Notes under the pieces: generated by a model | Databases searched by the model: none | What the model saw: only the letters and a program-made list of their open reading frames with translations | Told to the model about the DNA's origin: nothing | NCBI GenBank assembly: GCA_005406025.1 | Contig: BGZK01000751.1 | Location: 1-64,000, forward strand | DNA from: Eumeta japonica | Taxonomy: Eukaryota > Arthropoda > Insecta > Lepidoptera > Psychidae | DNA length: 64,000 nt | Reading direction: 5' to 3' | Program-made: the position numbers and the translations under genes | Shown here: piece after piece, positions 34,296 to 46,009 of the stretch | Position numbering within the stretch: the stretch's first letter is position 1 | Layout of the letters: every line of letters begins with the position of its first letter

Positions 34296-35637
34296 GTTGT
34301 TTTAATATTATTTAATAAACCTCAAACTTTTTTCATAGTTAAATTATCTAACAAGTTCTATATACGTATAGAAATAAAATACAAAATAAGCATATTATAG
34401 TGTAATTGAAAAAAATAGACAAATCTGAGAAATATTTTTATAATTCATACTTTGAATAATATTATTTTTATATAATTCTAGCTTTTCACTATAATTGATG
34501 TATATACATTGATAACGATGATGATGATGTATATATATACATACACATGTAAAATGAACAATCAGCTAACAATTTCCTAGAAACTAACTATAAGCTGCTA
34601 TACTGTAATTATACAAATTGATAATAACCGATAAAATATCAAATAGTATGTATATTATATGACTTACAATTTAGAGCTACAAATGATACGTGGCCTACAC
34701 AAAGATGGATGTATAGGCGATACCCCCCGACGCGTATCGGAACATTTACGTGCCTCTAATGAGCACTTACCGTTATGCGTGTTTCACGATGGCCTAAGTA
34801 CTATTGAGGTTCAAATTTGCACATAAATTGAGACTGTTGTGAACGATCTAAACGCTATATTCATTATATAGACTGCTTTGCTATATTAATCATAATATTT
34901 TTAACTTCCCCGCTAAGAAAATTAAAAATTTTCTAAAATTTTCGGGAAGTTATTGGTTTCACCCCATTTTGCAAAAATCGACTTCTCATCAGATCTCGAC
35001 GTTCTGAGGGTCTAGGAAGCTTGCCTGATCATCCCTGAGATGATGTCCGTATGTCTGTGTGGATGTGTGTGTTTGTGTGTGTTTGTGTGTGTTTGTGTGT
35101 GTGTGTGTGTGTTGTGTGTATATGTGGATGTATATAAACCTCTTATAACTTTTAAACGGTTTGACCGAATCGAGCTTACTAAACGGCGTTCCAAAGAGTT
35201 TCCCCAAACTTAGATTTCCTGAAAGTTTGGGTCGATTTGGACCGGCAGATTTTGAGAAATTTTCAAAACAAACTAAAAAAAAAATTTTTTAAAGTGGTTT
35301 TTTTCAAAATAACTTTAAAATGGTTAGACCGATCAATTCCAAAATCTAATAAGCTCTCTGTAAAAACACGTCGATTGCCGCAAACCGGGTCAAAATCGGT
35401 TGATTCGTTTGTGAGAAATCGTTGTCGAAAGAAATCGAAAAACCGTTTTTTACTCAAAATCGTCAATCTCGTATATTTTCGAGTGTTTTGAACCTCGAAA
35501 TATGGAAGTTTCAGGGTTAATTGTAGTAACCTATTTTTTTTAAAGGAACAACCACATTCTGATAAACAACGTATTATCTTTTCTTGTATGCTGTCCGATT
35601 TTTGTTTTGCGGTGTTTGATTTTATACAACATTACAG
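34296..35637 (+). other. Intron between Pro/Ala exons 1 and 2, filled with repeats
   Basis: About 34900-35520 resembles the tail of a non-LTR retrotransposon: phrases such as TTATAACTTTTAAACGG and GGTTTGACCGAATCGAGCTT, and several AAATCG-rich lines. It carries a (GT)n microsatellite at 35050-35125. Confidence 0.55.
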
Positions 35638-35724
35638 GGGCACCCGCGGCACCCGCACCGGCCCCCGCCCCCGCACCGGCCGCTGCGCCGGCAGAAGGAT
35701 CGCCGCCTGCTGCACCAGCGGAAG
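35638..35724 (+). CDS. wupA: Pro/Ala-rich exon 2 of the proposed heavy troponin I
   Basis: 87 nt in phase 1-1. A good pyrimidine tract and ATTACAG are followed by GG GCA CCC..., encoding APAAPAPAPAPAPAAAPAEG then SPPAAPAE and the G of the next codon, with donor GTAATT. Low-complexity Pro/Ala coding sequence with intact frame, splice sites and strand, in AT-rich surroundings, is unlikely by chance. The extension is known from Lethocerus troponin-H; assignment to this gene rests on context. Confidence 0.75.
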
Positions 35725-36371
35725 GTAATTATACAGAGTTAATAATTTTGACACTGAGCCGTGGAGGCGCGTGATAAGCGCGCTGTATTCGAATGATAAG
35801 GTAACGAGTACCTTCCTTGTCTACAGGCGGATTGATCAAGCGTTTTTAACTCTAATAAGATTAATCCTGTCTCTGTGCTTTAGAGAACATAATTATCCGT
35901 CGGTTATGGTAATATGCAATTGTTTACGAGTATAAAGTTTGAAGTATATGAAAAAAAATAAATTAAATTTAAAAATTACTATTTTTTTTTGGAATAATTT
36001 TTTCACTTGTCTTTTTAATTACTTATCTGCAGTATTAAAAATGAATTTAAAGATTTTGTGGAAGTTTTAGATACCTAGTTAATGACGCACTTATGATATT
36101 ATTAATTCCAATGTCATTTGTCATAACCTGACGTTATGGTGTTGATGACGATTCGCCAAAATCTGATGGTTGAGTTAAAGGAAAAGAAATATAATTACTT
36201 ACATTAATATAAAAAAAGTTATTGACATACAAGCTTGTGTACATAATTGGCAGTTGAACCTTTTAGACATCGCCCTGGAAAATATAGATTTTATTCAAAA
36301 AATTACTTTAGCTTTTGCAACTTGTTGAAATTATTTTTCATTATCATTCTCAAGGAGTTTGTATTATTTAG
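35725..36371 (+). other. Intron between Pro/Ala exons 2 and 3
   Basis: AT-rich. No feature recognised. Confidence 0.5.
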
Positions 36372-36464
36372 GTGCTGTGTCTGCTGTTGCCCCTGCGACT
36401 GCGCCCGCGCCTGCGCCTGCGGCCGAAGCATCAGCGCCTGCGCCTGCTGCGCCACCAGCTGAAG
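36372..36464 (+). CDS. wupA: Pro/Ala-rich exon 3 of the proposed heavy troponin I
   Basis: 93 nt in phase 1-1. The acceptor is TATTTAG and the donor GTGACA. It encodes (G)AVSAVAPATAPAPAPAAEAS then APAPAAPPAE, and again ends GAA G, exactly like exons 2 and 4 of the cluster. The shared phase and shared terminal PAEG suggest that these exons arose by duplication and can be skipped singly without frame loss. Confidence 0.75.
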
Positions 36465-38349
36465 GTGACAGACTCAATAATCAATTTAAACTAAAAAAAA
36501 TATAAAATTAGTTATGTGAGCTAAACATGTTTACATGCATTATAACGACTGGTAGTAAAGCATTCATGACAAAATCCGATCAGGTATTGCGTACAAAGTA
36601 TTTTAAAACGACATCGTATCACTTATCGATGCATTAGTAACGATTATAAAATTTGAACAACATATTTTGAATGCTTAATTATTCGTTGCATTTTATATGC
36701 GATATTATATATTCAATGTAACTAATCGATCGTGGCCGTTTATACATTCTAACACTTGATGCGATAAAATGTACTTTGAATCAAGTGGTTATGTCTATTT
36801 ACTTACATAGTAATATACTGTAGATATACGATCAAATATAACTTTATAAGTATTTATTCAATTTCACTATAAATACAAAACCGCAATTGGAATAATGTCA
36901 CTCGCTTTCCATTTATTTTAGTTTTTACAAATTTTCTCGTAGGTGGCATCTCAGTATTTCTACCAGATATGTTTTTTTTTGCACTCATTTATTTAGTTTT
37001 ACATACTATCATACTTTTTTTTATCGTACATTCCACTTTACATACATACTTCTATATACGTTTGTGTTGACTAAGCTTTACTCCTATTGGGAAATTAAAA
37101 TAAAAACAGGAGGCTTTAATAACATACGCAATACAATGAATATTTGAATATTAATTTATTTTCATTACGTTTTAAAAACACTGCACTACAGTGGTATAAA
37201 TCAAAATTTCCTGAGCTACTTATACTATTGTAACTATAAACTATAAAGTTCCAATAAAAAAATATGAGCATTGTTTCACAAAAATGCCAAAAATAAGTCA
37301 ATTTGAAAAATAAATTCAGAGCCTTTGTTGTGCTATTGTATTCGAATCGAATGTCCGTTACCTTGGTTTATACATAAATAAACAATAATAGGCTTATTTA
37401 TTAATTATTTTTCCAACTCGGGTCCGTTGAGTTGAAATAAAATATTGGAAGAAAGGTACAATTATATAAAAAGTAAACTTAAACTAATGGTAATCGATTT
37501 TAATAATACAATTCTTAATTTAATTATAATTATATCATGAATATTATTTCACTAAAAGATAATTAAGCTTAGAAGACCATTATAAAAAAGGAAACACAAT
37601 TGCAATAAAATAACAGATTATTGAGCTATTGCATAACTTTTATCGCGGGCTTTGAGCACGGTGACCGAATCAAGAAATTCTGTAACGAAAATAAAACCTA
37701 ACACCCCCCCCACTCCGCCTACCATGTAGCTCGGCCGAGCGTTCGCTTAACGTGTATGTATATGGTACGACTGTACGAAGCTTGCAAGAAACGAGACGAG
37801 CTGCTCCGAAATCGGACGTATACGTAAGCAGCTTTTTGTGAGAAAGGATATAGGTGTATAGGTATCTATCATATCTTTATAATGCTACACTCACCGCATG
37901 TGCCCCGTAAGTATACATGTAGGTATATATGTATACATAGGTGTACCTATGTACAATAGTGAATAGCAGTTGCCGGTGAATAGCTATACGCGTAAAATTT
38001 GTATATAAAGTGCTTTAAATATGAATAAATAAACTGCATTTGTTAATGAAGAAAGTGATTAGAAACTTGAATTAATATAAAAAAAATACTACATAAATAA
38101 ATAATTATATTTGTATAAGTTGATAAAAAATGCTATGCAATAGCTTTACCGCGGCAGTCCCCGAGTGCCACACGTTTTTTAAAAACTGTGACAAACATTG
38201 AAAATGAGTGAATATATTTAATTAGTGAAATCTAGCCTTATATAATTATTCTATCATTGAAATTAGTTTGTTAAGTCAACTGATAGATAATTAGGGATAA
38301 AGTTTTACTCAGAAATTGATTTCGAATTATCAATTAATTTTAACATCAG
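36465..38349 (+). other. Intron between Pro/Ala exons 3 and 4
   Basis: AT-rich with a GC-richer patch near 37690-37830 that has no coding look. No feature recognised. Confidence 0.5.
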
Positions 38350-38502
38350 CACCCGCACCCGCACCCGCGCCAGCTCCCGCCCCCGCGACAGAAACCGCGC
38401 CCGCCGCCGCGCCTGCGCCCGCCGCCGCGCCTGCGCCCGCCGCCGCGCCTGCGCCCGCACCTGCGCCCGAGGCGGCTCCGGCACCGCCGCCACCCGTTGA
38501 AG
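38350..38502 (+). CDS. wupA: Pro/Ala-rich exon 4 of the proposed heavy troponin I, ending at a GC donor
   Basis: 153 nt in phase 1-1 after AACATCAG. It encodes repeated AP and AAP units, including a perfect 18-nt tandem (APAAAP) three times at 38397-38450, then EAAPAPPPPVE and the G of the next codon. The 3' junction GAAG|GCATGT fits a GC-AG donor at the same GAA G position as the sister exons. If it is not spliced, the frame runs on through AT-rich codons to a stop at 38604-38606 (ending KCNELF). Further 3' exons are expected if the GC donor is used; I could not identify them. Confidence 0.72.
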
Positions 38503-38606
38503 GCATGTATTTTTTGAATATTTATTGTTTTTTCAACAATTTATTTATTTCGCGAATAAAAGATTGCAATGCACCTCTCACGAACAAGTGTAACGAATTG
38601 TTTTAA

Positions 38607-40114
38607 GCAGTTTTATTAACATTAAAGACATTTCAATCCTTAATTTACGTTATTGTTATGGGTTTCTACTTCTTTTATAATTTATTAAAAAAGTTACAAA
38701 AATTTTCGAGATGTAGTCCAAATAAAAGGAAGATTGTAAGTTTATTTTTTGAGAAATATATTCTTAACGCTTTTTAAAAAAAACTCAGTATTATGAAAAA
38801 ATATTGAAAAATATGTAAAATATGTATTAGTTCCCATTTAATCTGCATTCATATCTCATAATTTGGTGATTTTCGGCAATTTTACTAATTAGGTGTTAAT
38901 AAAATCATTTAAAATTCATTATTCATGCAAGATCATTATTTAAGAATCATTTTATTTCAGAAGTCAAATGAAATGTACTTACACATTTATATTTTGCATT
39001 TTTGAATTTTTTATAACCAATTTGAAGTATCTAATGTGCTAAATCACCGAATTTTACGTAAAAAAAACCATACAATCATGAATGAATTCGACATTAAATG
39101 GTTGGGTATAGTTTATCTAATAAATCATCAAAAACGAAATTATGTTACCGGCACATTTATCTTTCTAGCATCGGCGTAACGTCCGCATACAATCAGCGTT
39201 GGTGAAAAATATGAAGTGAAGAGCCGAATGTCATCATAACGTTTTCAGTGGTCTTACAGAACTGCGTATTCTTGAATGTTTTTGAATTTTTGCGAATCGC
39301 ACGTCTTGTAAGCGAAGTGGAATCAATTTAATATTTACGTTTTGTATTTTTTTTAAGTGCAGTTAAATGAAAATAAGTATAGAGATTTAATAAAAATATC
39401 GACACATGTTTAAAGTTTTTTTTCGTAATACCTATTCAAAGTACACTATAATGATTATTTAGGAATTTTCTTTTTTGATATCTCTTTAGGTATGTCCCTT
39501 TAATTAAGTGGAATCAGTTATGATTCCTTGGTTGGTGATTTGATGGAAAGTTTTAAAAATTACTATTGTGCCTTGCCAGAGCTGGGAAAGGAAAATAAAA
39601 TAATATTAAAATTCGTATAGTTATGCGATTATAAATATCATTTCATTCATTTTTAATTACTTTTTAACCCTCTATAGTGTTTTTAATTAACACCAAACAG
39701 CGCAAATGCGTCACGTAATAATTATTTTATTAAACGAATTTCCATGACAGTTCTACATAATTTAAATAGTTTTTAATGATGCTCAGTATTAGTTTATTGA
39801 AAATTATTGAAACTACTTTATATGCTCTCTTTCCTTCTATATTTTATTATAAATTTGAACCAAATCGGTAAAGACTTGGACTCTATAAGAAATACACAGA
39901 CTAACCTTAATTATTATATATAAAGAATATTCTACATTAAACTAGTGCTAATTTAAATCATGAAGATTTTGGCTAATTCAAATCAATGAAGTGCAGGGAA
40001 AACAAATATGTCGCATAAGATTATCAAATCAAAATATGGCTCAGTCCTTACAAAGACTTGCATAAGGATATCTGATACAATATTGAGAAACTCTTTATGA
40101 CAATCTCAACGTAG
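38607..40114. other. AT-rich DNA, no exon found
   Basis: Searched by eye for a phase-1 Pro/Ala exon to follow the GC donor at 38503. None was recognised. Confidence 0.45.
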
Positions 40115-40320
40115 ATGATGGACTACATACTACGAATTTCATGTCAGACTCGTAGATTCCGATACGCTTTACGTGGTGGTGATTTAAATGTTGTATACGA
40201 TCTTGTCATAGGTGACGAAAGCTGGAAGTGGGCAAAATGTTTCTCTCATTGGTTCTGTCGAATGCAGCGATGTATTTATCTCAGCGAACACTATTTTGAA
40301 AAAAAAAACTTTTCTAGTTT
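40115..40320 (+). mobile_element. Mariner transposase fragment, middle joined to C-terminus
   Basis: GGDLNVVYDLVIGDESW matches the block holding an early catalytic Asp of mariner transposases. It is followed at once by KWAKCFSHWFCRMQRCIYLS and EHYFEKK, which belongs to the C-terminal end. The intervening catalytic region is deleted. Confidence 0.7.
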
Positions 40321-40757
40321 GCTCAGTTTTTGACTTTTTTAGGGCCTTTAAATTGACCCATATGACATATAAATATATATCTATACATATTAGATACAAA
40401 TCAAGCGTAACGAAGGGAATTGAAAGTGAATGTTACAAGACAAAATAAAACACCCCTATTTTAGTTTACAGTTAAATATTCAAAGTACTGAATGAAAATA
40501 ACTACCAGTATTTATAATTATTTAAATATTCGGGGAAAAAGGTTTTTTCGTTTTTGATAAGTAAAAATTTACAATAAAATCTCTTTAGTTGTGCTATTTG
40601 TATCAGGTTAGTTTTGATATCATTAAATGGATGAAATTTTTAAGAAAGAAAAATAAAATTTTAAATCGGTGCTTCGCTATTTTTTCATTGTTTTTCTGTC
40701 CACCAAAATGAGTATAACTAACGTATAAATTTAATAATACATTTTGAACTTTGTAGA

Positions 40758-40975
40758 GATGAACCTCGCTCTGGTCGACTTGTTACGAATAACTTCGATG
40801 CCATTTTGGAAAAGGTAGAACAAGATCGACATTAGATAAAGAGCTGGGGTGTGACCAAAAAACATTTTTTACTCATTTGCAAAAAGCTGGATATACCTAC
40901 TAAAAAAGCTCGATACTCGGACCCCACACAAGCTCACCGAAAGAAATTTAATGAATTATGATTTGCTAAAGGTGT
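40758..40975 (+). mobile_element. Second mariner fragment (N-terminal third)
   Basis: DEPRSGRLVTNNFDAILEKV then EQDRH, stop, and later in another frame THLQKAGYT. The PRSGR and THLxKAGYT blocks are typical mariner sequence in this order. Stops and shifts make it a fossil, separate from the fragment before it because the order is reversed. Confidence 0.65.
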
Positions 40976-41290
40976 AAAATAAATATTTTAAATGTGTATG
41001 TTTTATACAGTTATCGTATAACAAAAATAACGTTACAACGTAAAAATATAATACAATAACTAGTTATACAAAGGAGTTAAATTAAAAGAAGTCAATATAT
41101 AGAAAACGCTTCTTATCGTGTGTAATTCTACTTTTTCTCTATCGTAAAACATTAATTACATTTTCACGTAATTTACTCAGTAATCGTAAACGTAAACACA
41201 ACGAGAGCAACTTCTCCAATTCAAAATTAAGATACTTCTGTTTTACTTGGCTGTAAATTAGCCGCTATCCGAACGGGGTCGCGCTCTCGG
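40976..41290. other. AT-rich spacer
   Basis: Nothing recognised. Confidence 0.5.
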
Positions 41291-41518
41291 CCTCAGCGGT
41301 GTGCCCTTATTACTTCGGACTTCCCCTGCAAAAGGACCACTTCGAGGGAGATTCCGGTTACGGCGAACTTCCTCGGTATTATTCCACGAGAGCATACGTG
41401 GTGCCGGCGGTTGGATGACGGAACAATGAAGTTTCGAGGGCGTAAATAACACTAATGGTCTAACTGAATTACACGACTCGAGAACATATTTTATGATGTA
41501 TGACCGCTTCACGGTCAT
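41258..41518. other. Isolated GC-richer island open on both strands
   Basis: A stretch of balanced composition in AT-rich DNA. On the plus strand a good pyrimidine tract, GCGCTCTCGGCCTCAG, ends at 41296. The phase-1 frame after it stays open 40 codons (AVCPYYFGLPLQKDHFEGDS, GYGELPRYY..) to TGA at 41416. The minus strand is open for 86 codons. No family is recognised: it could be a conserved noncoding element, an old repeat, or a last exon of the heavy troponin I. Confidence 0.3.
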
Positions 41519-44027
41519 AAATTATATTGGTTATACCTTAAAAACCACAAAGCTTCGAGAGGCGATCGGTATTGCGAAATAATATTATAGAGTGTTTTGT
41601 CCGTACTATTTCACCTTGCCATGGACGCGTATAAATTTTTATGATGTACGAAATATTCCATTAAAATTGAAAGTAATCTATAATAATATTGAAATTGGAA
41701 TTTTATAAAAAATAATCTTTGCATAAAGCTCTCCCATGCACGTAAATGATTTAAGGATTCGAACGAGCGGGCAAGGACAGACTAACAAAAATCTATAGAG
41801 TTCCTAGTTTTAAGTAGGCAATAGTCACATTTGTGCTATATCCTCGTTGAATATCCGTCTGTTTGGTTCAAATACTTCTCTCAAAACTATTGTATACAGA
41901 TGATTGAAATTCAATGTGTCATTGTAAGCGGTTATAAGTAAATTCGAAGGTCGCCGTAGAAAGTGTACGATAAAAACCCTTTGAGGAGAAATTACTGAAA
42001 CGTATTACACTTAATCCTTTTACATTTTAGCTTATGAGAAAATGTCTTTCACGTTAGATTTGAAATTATTCGCAAATAAATCTAAAAAAAATCAATGCAC
42101 ATACTCGTATATAAAAAAGTGAAGATTTGAAGTAAAATTATTGAAACGACATCATAATTTTTTTTTCAACAATGAAGTTAATATTAGACGGAAGTAATAT
42201 AATTATTATTCGGTCATGTTTCATTATAAAGTTATATTGTATAACTTGACGAGATTTTATAAGCAGTCGTTTGTGTAGTAAAAGCTATATAGATATCAAT
42301 TATATGAAAAAATTATAGTAAAAAACACACACATCTTAGTTTATCCTACGTCATGCTTTTTAATTTTTAAAAGATTTTATATATACCAATTGTCTTAGAA
42401 GACTTTTTATCGCATAATAAATATGCTTTGGGTAATTTGTGGTCAAAGTGACACCTGTAAATTGAATTTTATTAACTATAACAACTAGTCACGTTTATTA
42501 AAAGTACAAAAATATATAAAAGTGCTTCCTAATTTAATAATCGAATATTGAAAGTTTTTTGCCGACTTCGTTGTTATTAAATTTAAATTTAGCAATGATT
42601 GCTCTGCATGTCAATACTAGTTCTAATGCCGATCTAAGGATCGATCTCTTGGACATTGCTGTTATTATTTTAGTTTATTTTACTTTTTTTATTATGAAAA
42701 GATTATCCAAGGGATGTACCTCCATAAATAATTTATTATAATCCGTTCAGCTGTTTCAGCCCGGGTAAACAGACAGAAACATACTCAAGATGTTTTATTT
42801 ATATGTAAGAATATAGATTAAAGCGATGATGTAGATAGCCAAATAGTATATATTTACGAAATAGTTGCATTTTTATTATAAAATTTTTAAAAAATTCTAA
42901 TAAAAGATCAACTGTTTTCATGACGTCTATAAACAACAATGAAAACAATAATAACCGTAGCTAAAAAAAATAAATCATAATTGAGAGCATTAGATATTTT
43001 TTTAAAATCACGTTGTTGTAAAATAGTTGTCATTGATATTGTTATTATCTAAAGAGAAAGGAGCTGAAAGTGTTTATGGTGTTGGTATAAATTTACATTT
43101 TCTTAGTAAACAAAGATTGTTCATTATTGGTTGCTGTTATTTCATTGTGCGCTTCTCTTCATGATAATAAAACTGTTTTCACGTTTCTGGGTAAAAGTTT
43201 CCTCGTTAATTATTCCTTCTATAACTTAACTAGACGAGCTTTTATTATGAATTGGTGAGCTGGTCTTTTATAAAAAAAATGTTGTTCACCAAAGTTTCTC
43301 GCATTCAATGAAACGTTAAGCTTCAGCGCGGCCTTGTTTCTGCTCCTTGCTTAATTGCAAAGGAAATTAGGGGTTATTGCGTAACTTTTGTAGTAACTTA
43401 TTTGTTATCGACAGAAAAAAAAATCTTAATTTTGTGGTTACAATCATAGACAAAAATACGGTCTGTATGTAACTGTATTTTTGTCCGAGGAAAATATATG
43501 TTAAAAAAACTGACCAAGAGCATGTCGGACCATGCTCATTATAGTGTTCCGAATTCATCATTACAAAGCAATGCACTATAGGTGAAAAAAGAATAGTTAT
43601 AACATTACAGAATGCTTATAAGCACTTTAGTCGCCTATAACTAGAAAAAAAGTAGGCATTTCGAGTGTTACTATTGAACCAGCGTAAATTAAAGTGAATC
43701 AACAAAAAAGCATATCTTCATGGCACTTACATCTTTTTGTTGAGAAGTGTAGCAAAAAGTCAAAAACAGTATATTAGACCATGTTCAAAATAATTTTCAT
43801 TGAAAGTATTTAATAAGCGTAATCTCCGATGTTTTTTTCATGTTCTATGGATATGAGGTTCACAAAATAGAGGGGAGAAACACAATTTCTGCAACTATCA
43901 GAGTGATTATTTCTGAAATTATTCACGTAATCAGAAAAACTGCTTACAAACCTTAAAGTGTTTTTAAAACAACCGTCAAAATATGTGCCACTCATTGATG
44001 TTTTCTGAAAAAAATTTTTTTCGGCTT
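41519..44027. other. AT-rich DNA, nothing recognised
   Basis: No convincing coding similarity on either strand. Confidence 0.5.
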
Positions 44028-45290
44028 CTATACATGAAGTCTCCTCCTTAGAAAGAAAGTCGAGAGCGAAACCAGGATAAAAACGAGAATGGGACCAGAA
44101 CTGAACATGAAAACAGGACCAGGGTTGAAATGGAATGATGGGTTGGGATCAGGATCAATAGTGTGATTGGGGTCGAAATCAGGAGTAGTATCGGGATCCA
44201 TTTCTAGAAGAGGACTGGGACTAGAAATAATAGGTCGATCGAAATAAAAAATAACGGAATGAGTTCTACCTCTATGCATGCGAAAATGAAAGCGGAAAGC
44301 TGGATTTAATTGTATTAAAGAACTTGATGACTTTTATCAATTAGATACATAACTGGTCCCAGTATGTTACCCGTGGCACTTCAGACTTAATTTCGTATAT
44401 TTGAAATGTGTCAGATTTATATTTGTCTTCGTAGAATTTATTTTCTCCGTAAGATTTTAATAATGAGAAGAACGAATGTGGTAGCGTTTCCTTAATTTTA
44501 TAGAGTAGTCCACTATGCCATACTTTGGCCAATGATTGACTGATGCCCAGAAAGGCTGCACAACAGTATTATTTGCTTTCCATCGCCCTAGAAATGACGT
44601 CAACCAAGCGGTGTCCTTGATTAATGGTACCATGGCCCTCTTTGAAGCTAAACTGGTGAGTTGATATTATCTCTGCTAGATATTTTTGCATTTCGCTTAG
44701 TATAATTTTTCTCCTGATTTTCCAACTACCGGTTGGAAACTTATCGGTCTGTATAATGCAACATCCTGAGCTAGTTTGTCTTGTTTCAGTATAATTATTA
44801 CTTGGGCTGTTTTCCATTGGCTTGGGTAGAAGGACAGTCTTAAATATGCATTAAAGTTTGCAAGTTTGAGCATTAGCCCTTTGCTAGGAAGATGTTTCAA
44901 GAGAGTAGCATCCACCAGATTATAGCCAGGGCATTTGTCTTCTTAAAGCTTTAGAATATCTCACCTTAATTCATGAGGTGTCACGTATTTATATGGTAAG
45001 CACATTCGAGTAGGACAATTGTGGTATTTATCAATTTTATAGTCGGGGTGTTGGTTATTACCAGGAAGTAGTTGAAATACTTTACGTAGGTGATTGGAAT
45101 ACGTGCAAGCTCTCTCACTAGCGAGCCCAGGTCTCATTTTCTGTTTTTAATCTGTTGTTTCAGGCGCTTTAGCTTTTAGTAGGCTTTCACAAAGAGTAGT
45201 TTGTATCACTAGTATACGTCAGGTTTACGAGATGTGATTGGAGGCTCTCATTATCTCTCTCATACGTGTTTTCGTAAACATGCTCTTGGT
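44028..45290 (-). mobile_element. LINE fragment (Jockey-like), internally deleted copy B
   Basis: Inverted, highly similar counterpart of the copy at 31908. It keeps SQWKTAQVIIILK, YRPISFQPVVGK, THQFSFKEGHGTI and AKVWHSGLLYKIK, broken by shifts. After the shared deletion junction it retains a longer tail (44028-44206) of degenerate CCTGATCCC / TTTCGACCCC repeats, which is absent from copy A. Homology with copy A begins at CCAAGAGCATG on both. Confidence 0.85.
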
Positions 45291-46000
45291 TTTTGGTTTG
45301 TTAGATCATAGTTGGGCTACTTTTATTTTTTGGGTTCTCATTCATTTTGTTTCTACGATTATTGGACGAATGGACAGGTCACTTAGAGGTGACGTCACTC
45401 CCTAAGTAGGAAACATAGAACTACGTGTGCCATGTCTGTAGAGGCTGAACGCTTGAGACTGGTCTTCCAGCCCACCAGCCATGCAGTCCATTAGCACGAA
45501 TCTCACTGTAGACTGGGGCGATTTTTATATAAATTTCCTTCTTCGTGGCCCAGGCGATAATGTCAAGGCCACCAATCCTGTCAAGAGCTCAAGGGTTGCA
45601 GTCTGTGGGGGGTCATTTCCTACCCTCATTTATAGACCGTGATAGTTAGGCTGGTTTGATCGGGTTAATTAACTGCCGTCAGAGACCCGTTGTTATTCAT
45701 TTAGCACCACCCACGGAACACGTGTAGGTTTGTAGTTAGGTAGTTCCTACGGATGAGAATAACGTTGTCCCTCAGTTCGTAATATATAAACTCTTTATTT
45801 CGAGAAATTTGACCAGCATTCGCAATCTATTTCTCCGTTTAAAGCTATAAAAACTAACTTCAGACACGTCATGTTTCTATACTCCGATTTTTGTATTGAA
45901 GTTCGCCATAATCACTGTGAATTGAAAGATTGGGTAATCTGATTACAGCTTTCGCTATATTTAATATTACAAGGACTCGATTTCGTCATCCGAGAGTGTA
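45291..46000. repeat. Balanced-composition patch, probable unidentified repeat
   Basis: 45370-45790 is less AT-rich than its surroundings and shows no open frame of note on either strand. A repeat is likelier than a gene. Confidence 0.3.
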
Positions 46001-46009
46001 GAGGTTAGG

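Larger units (their letters stand above)
10150..38606 (+). other. wupA: Troponin I gene (wupA / TpnI), whole locus with alternative exons
   Basis: Troponin I is the inhibitory subunit of the thin-filament troponin complex. With TnC and TnT it blocks actomyosin in resting muscle and releases it when Ca2+ binds TnC. Exon order here: 5'UTR exon 1, exon 2 (start), 18-nt exon 3, exons 4 and 5, four mutually exclusive exons 6, exons 7 and 8, alternative ends 9 and 10, and a proposed Pro/Ala-rich cluster far downstream. Spliced lengths are 205 aa (exon 9 end) and 213 aa (exon 10 end), near the usual size of insect troponin I without extensions. Each junction has GT-AG sites and consistent phase. The core through exon 10 is certain by family similarity. 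The extension beyond 24 kb is inference from strand, phase and composition. Confidence 0.93.

Noticed and set aside
38305..38493. Minus-strand frame rich in QARRRAQARRRA
   Set aside because: It is the reverse reading of Pro/Ala exon 4's GC-rich tandem; nothing else supports it.
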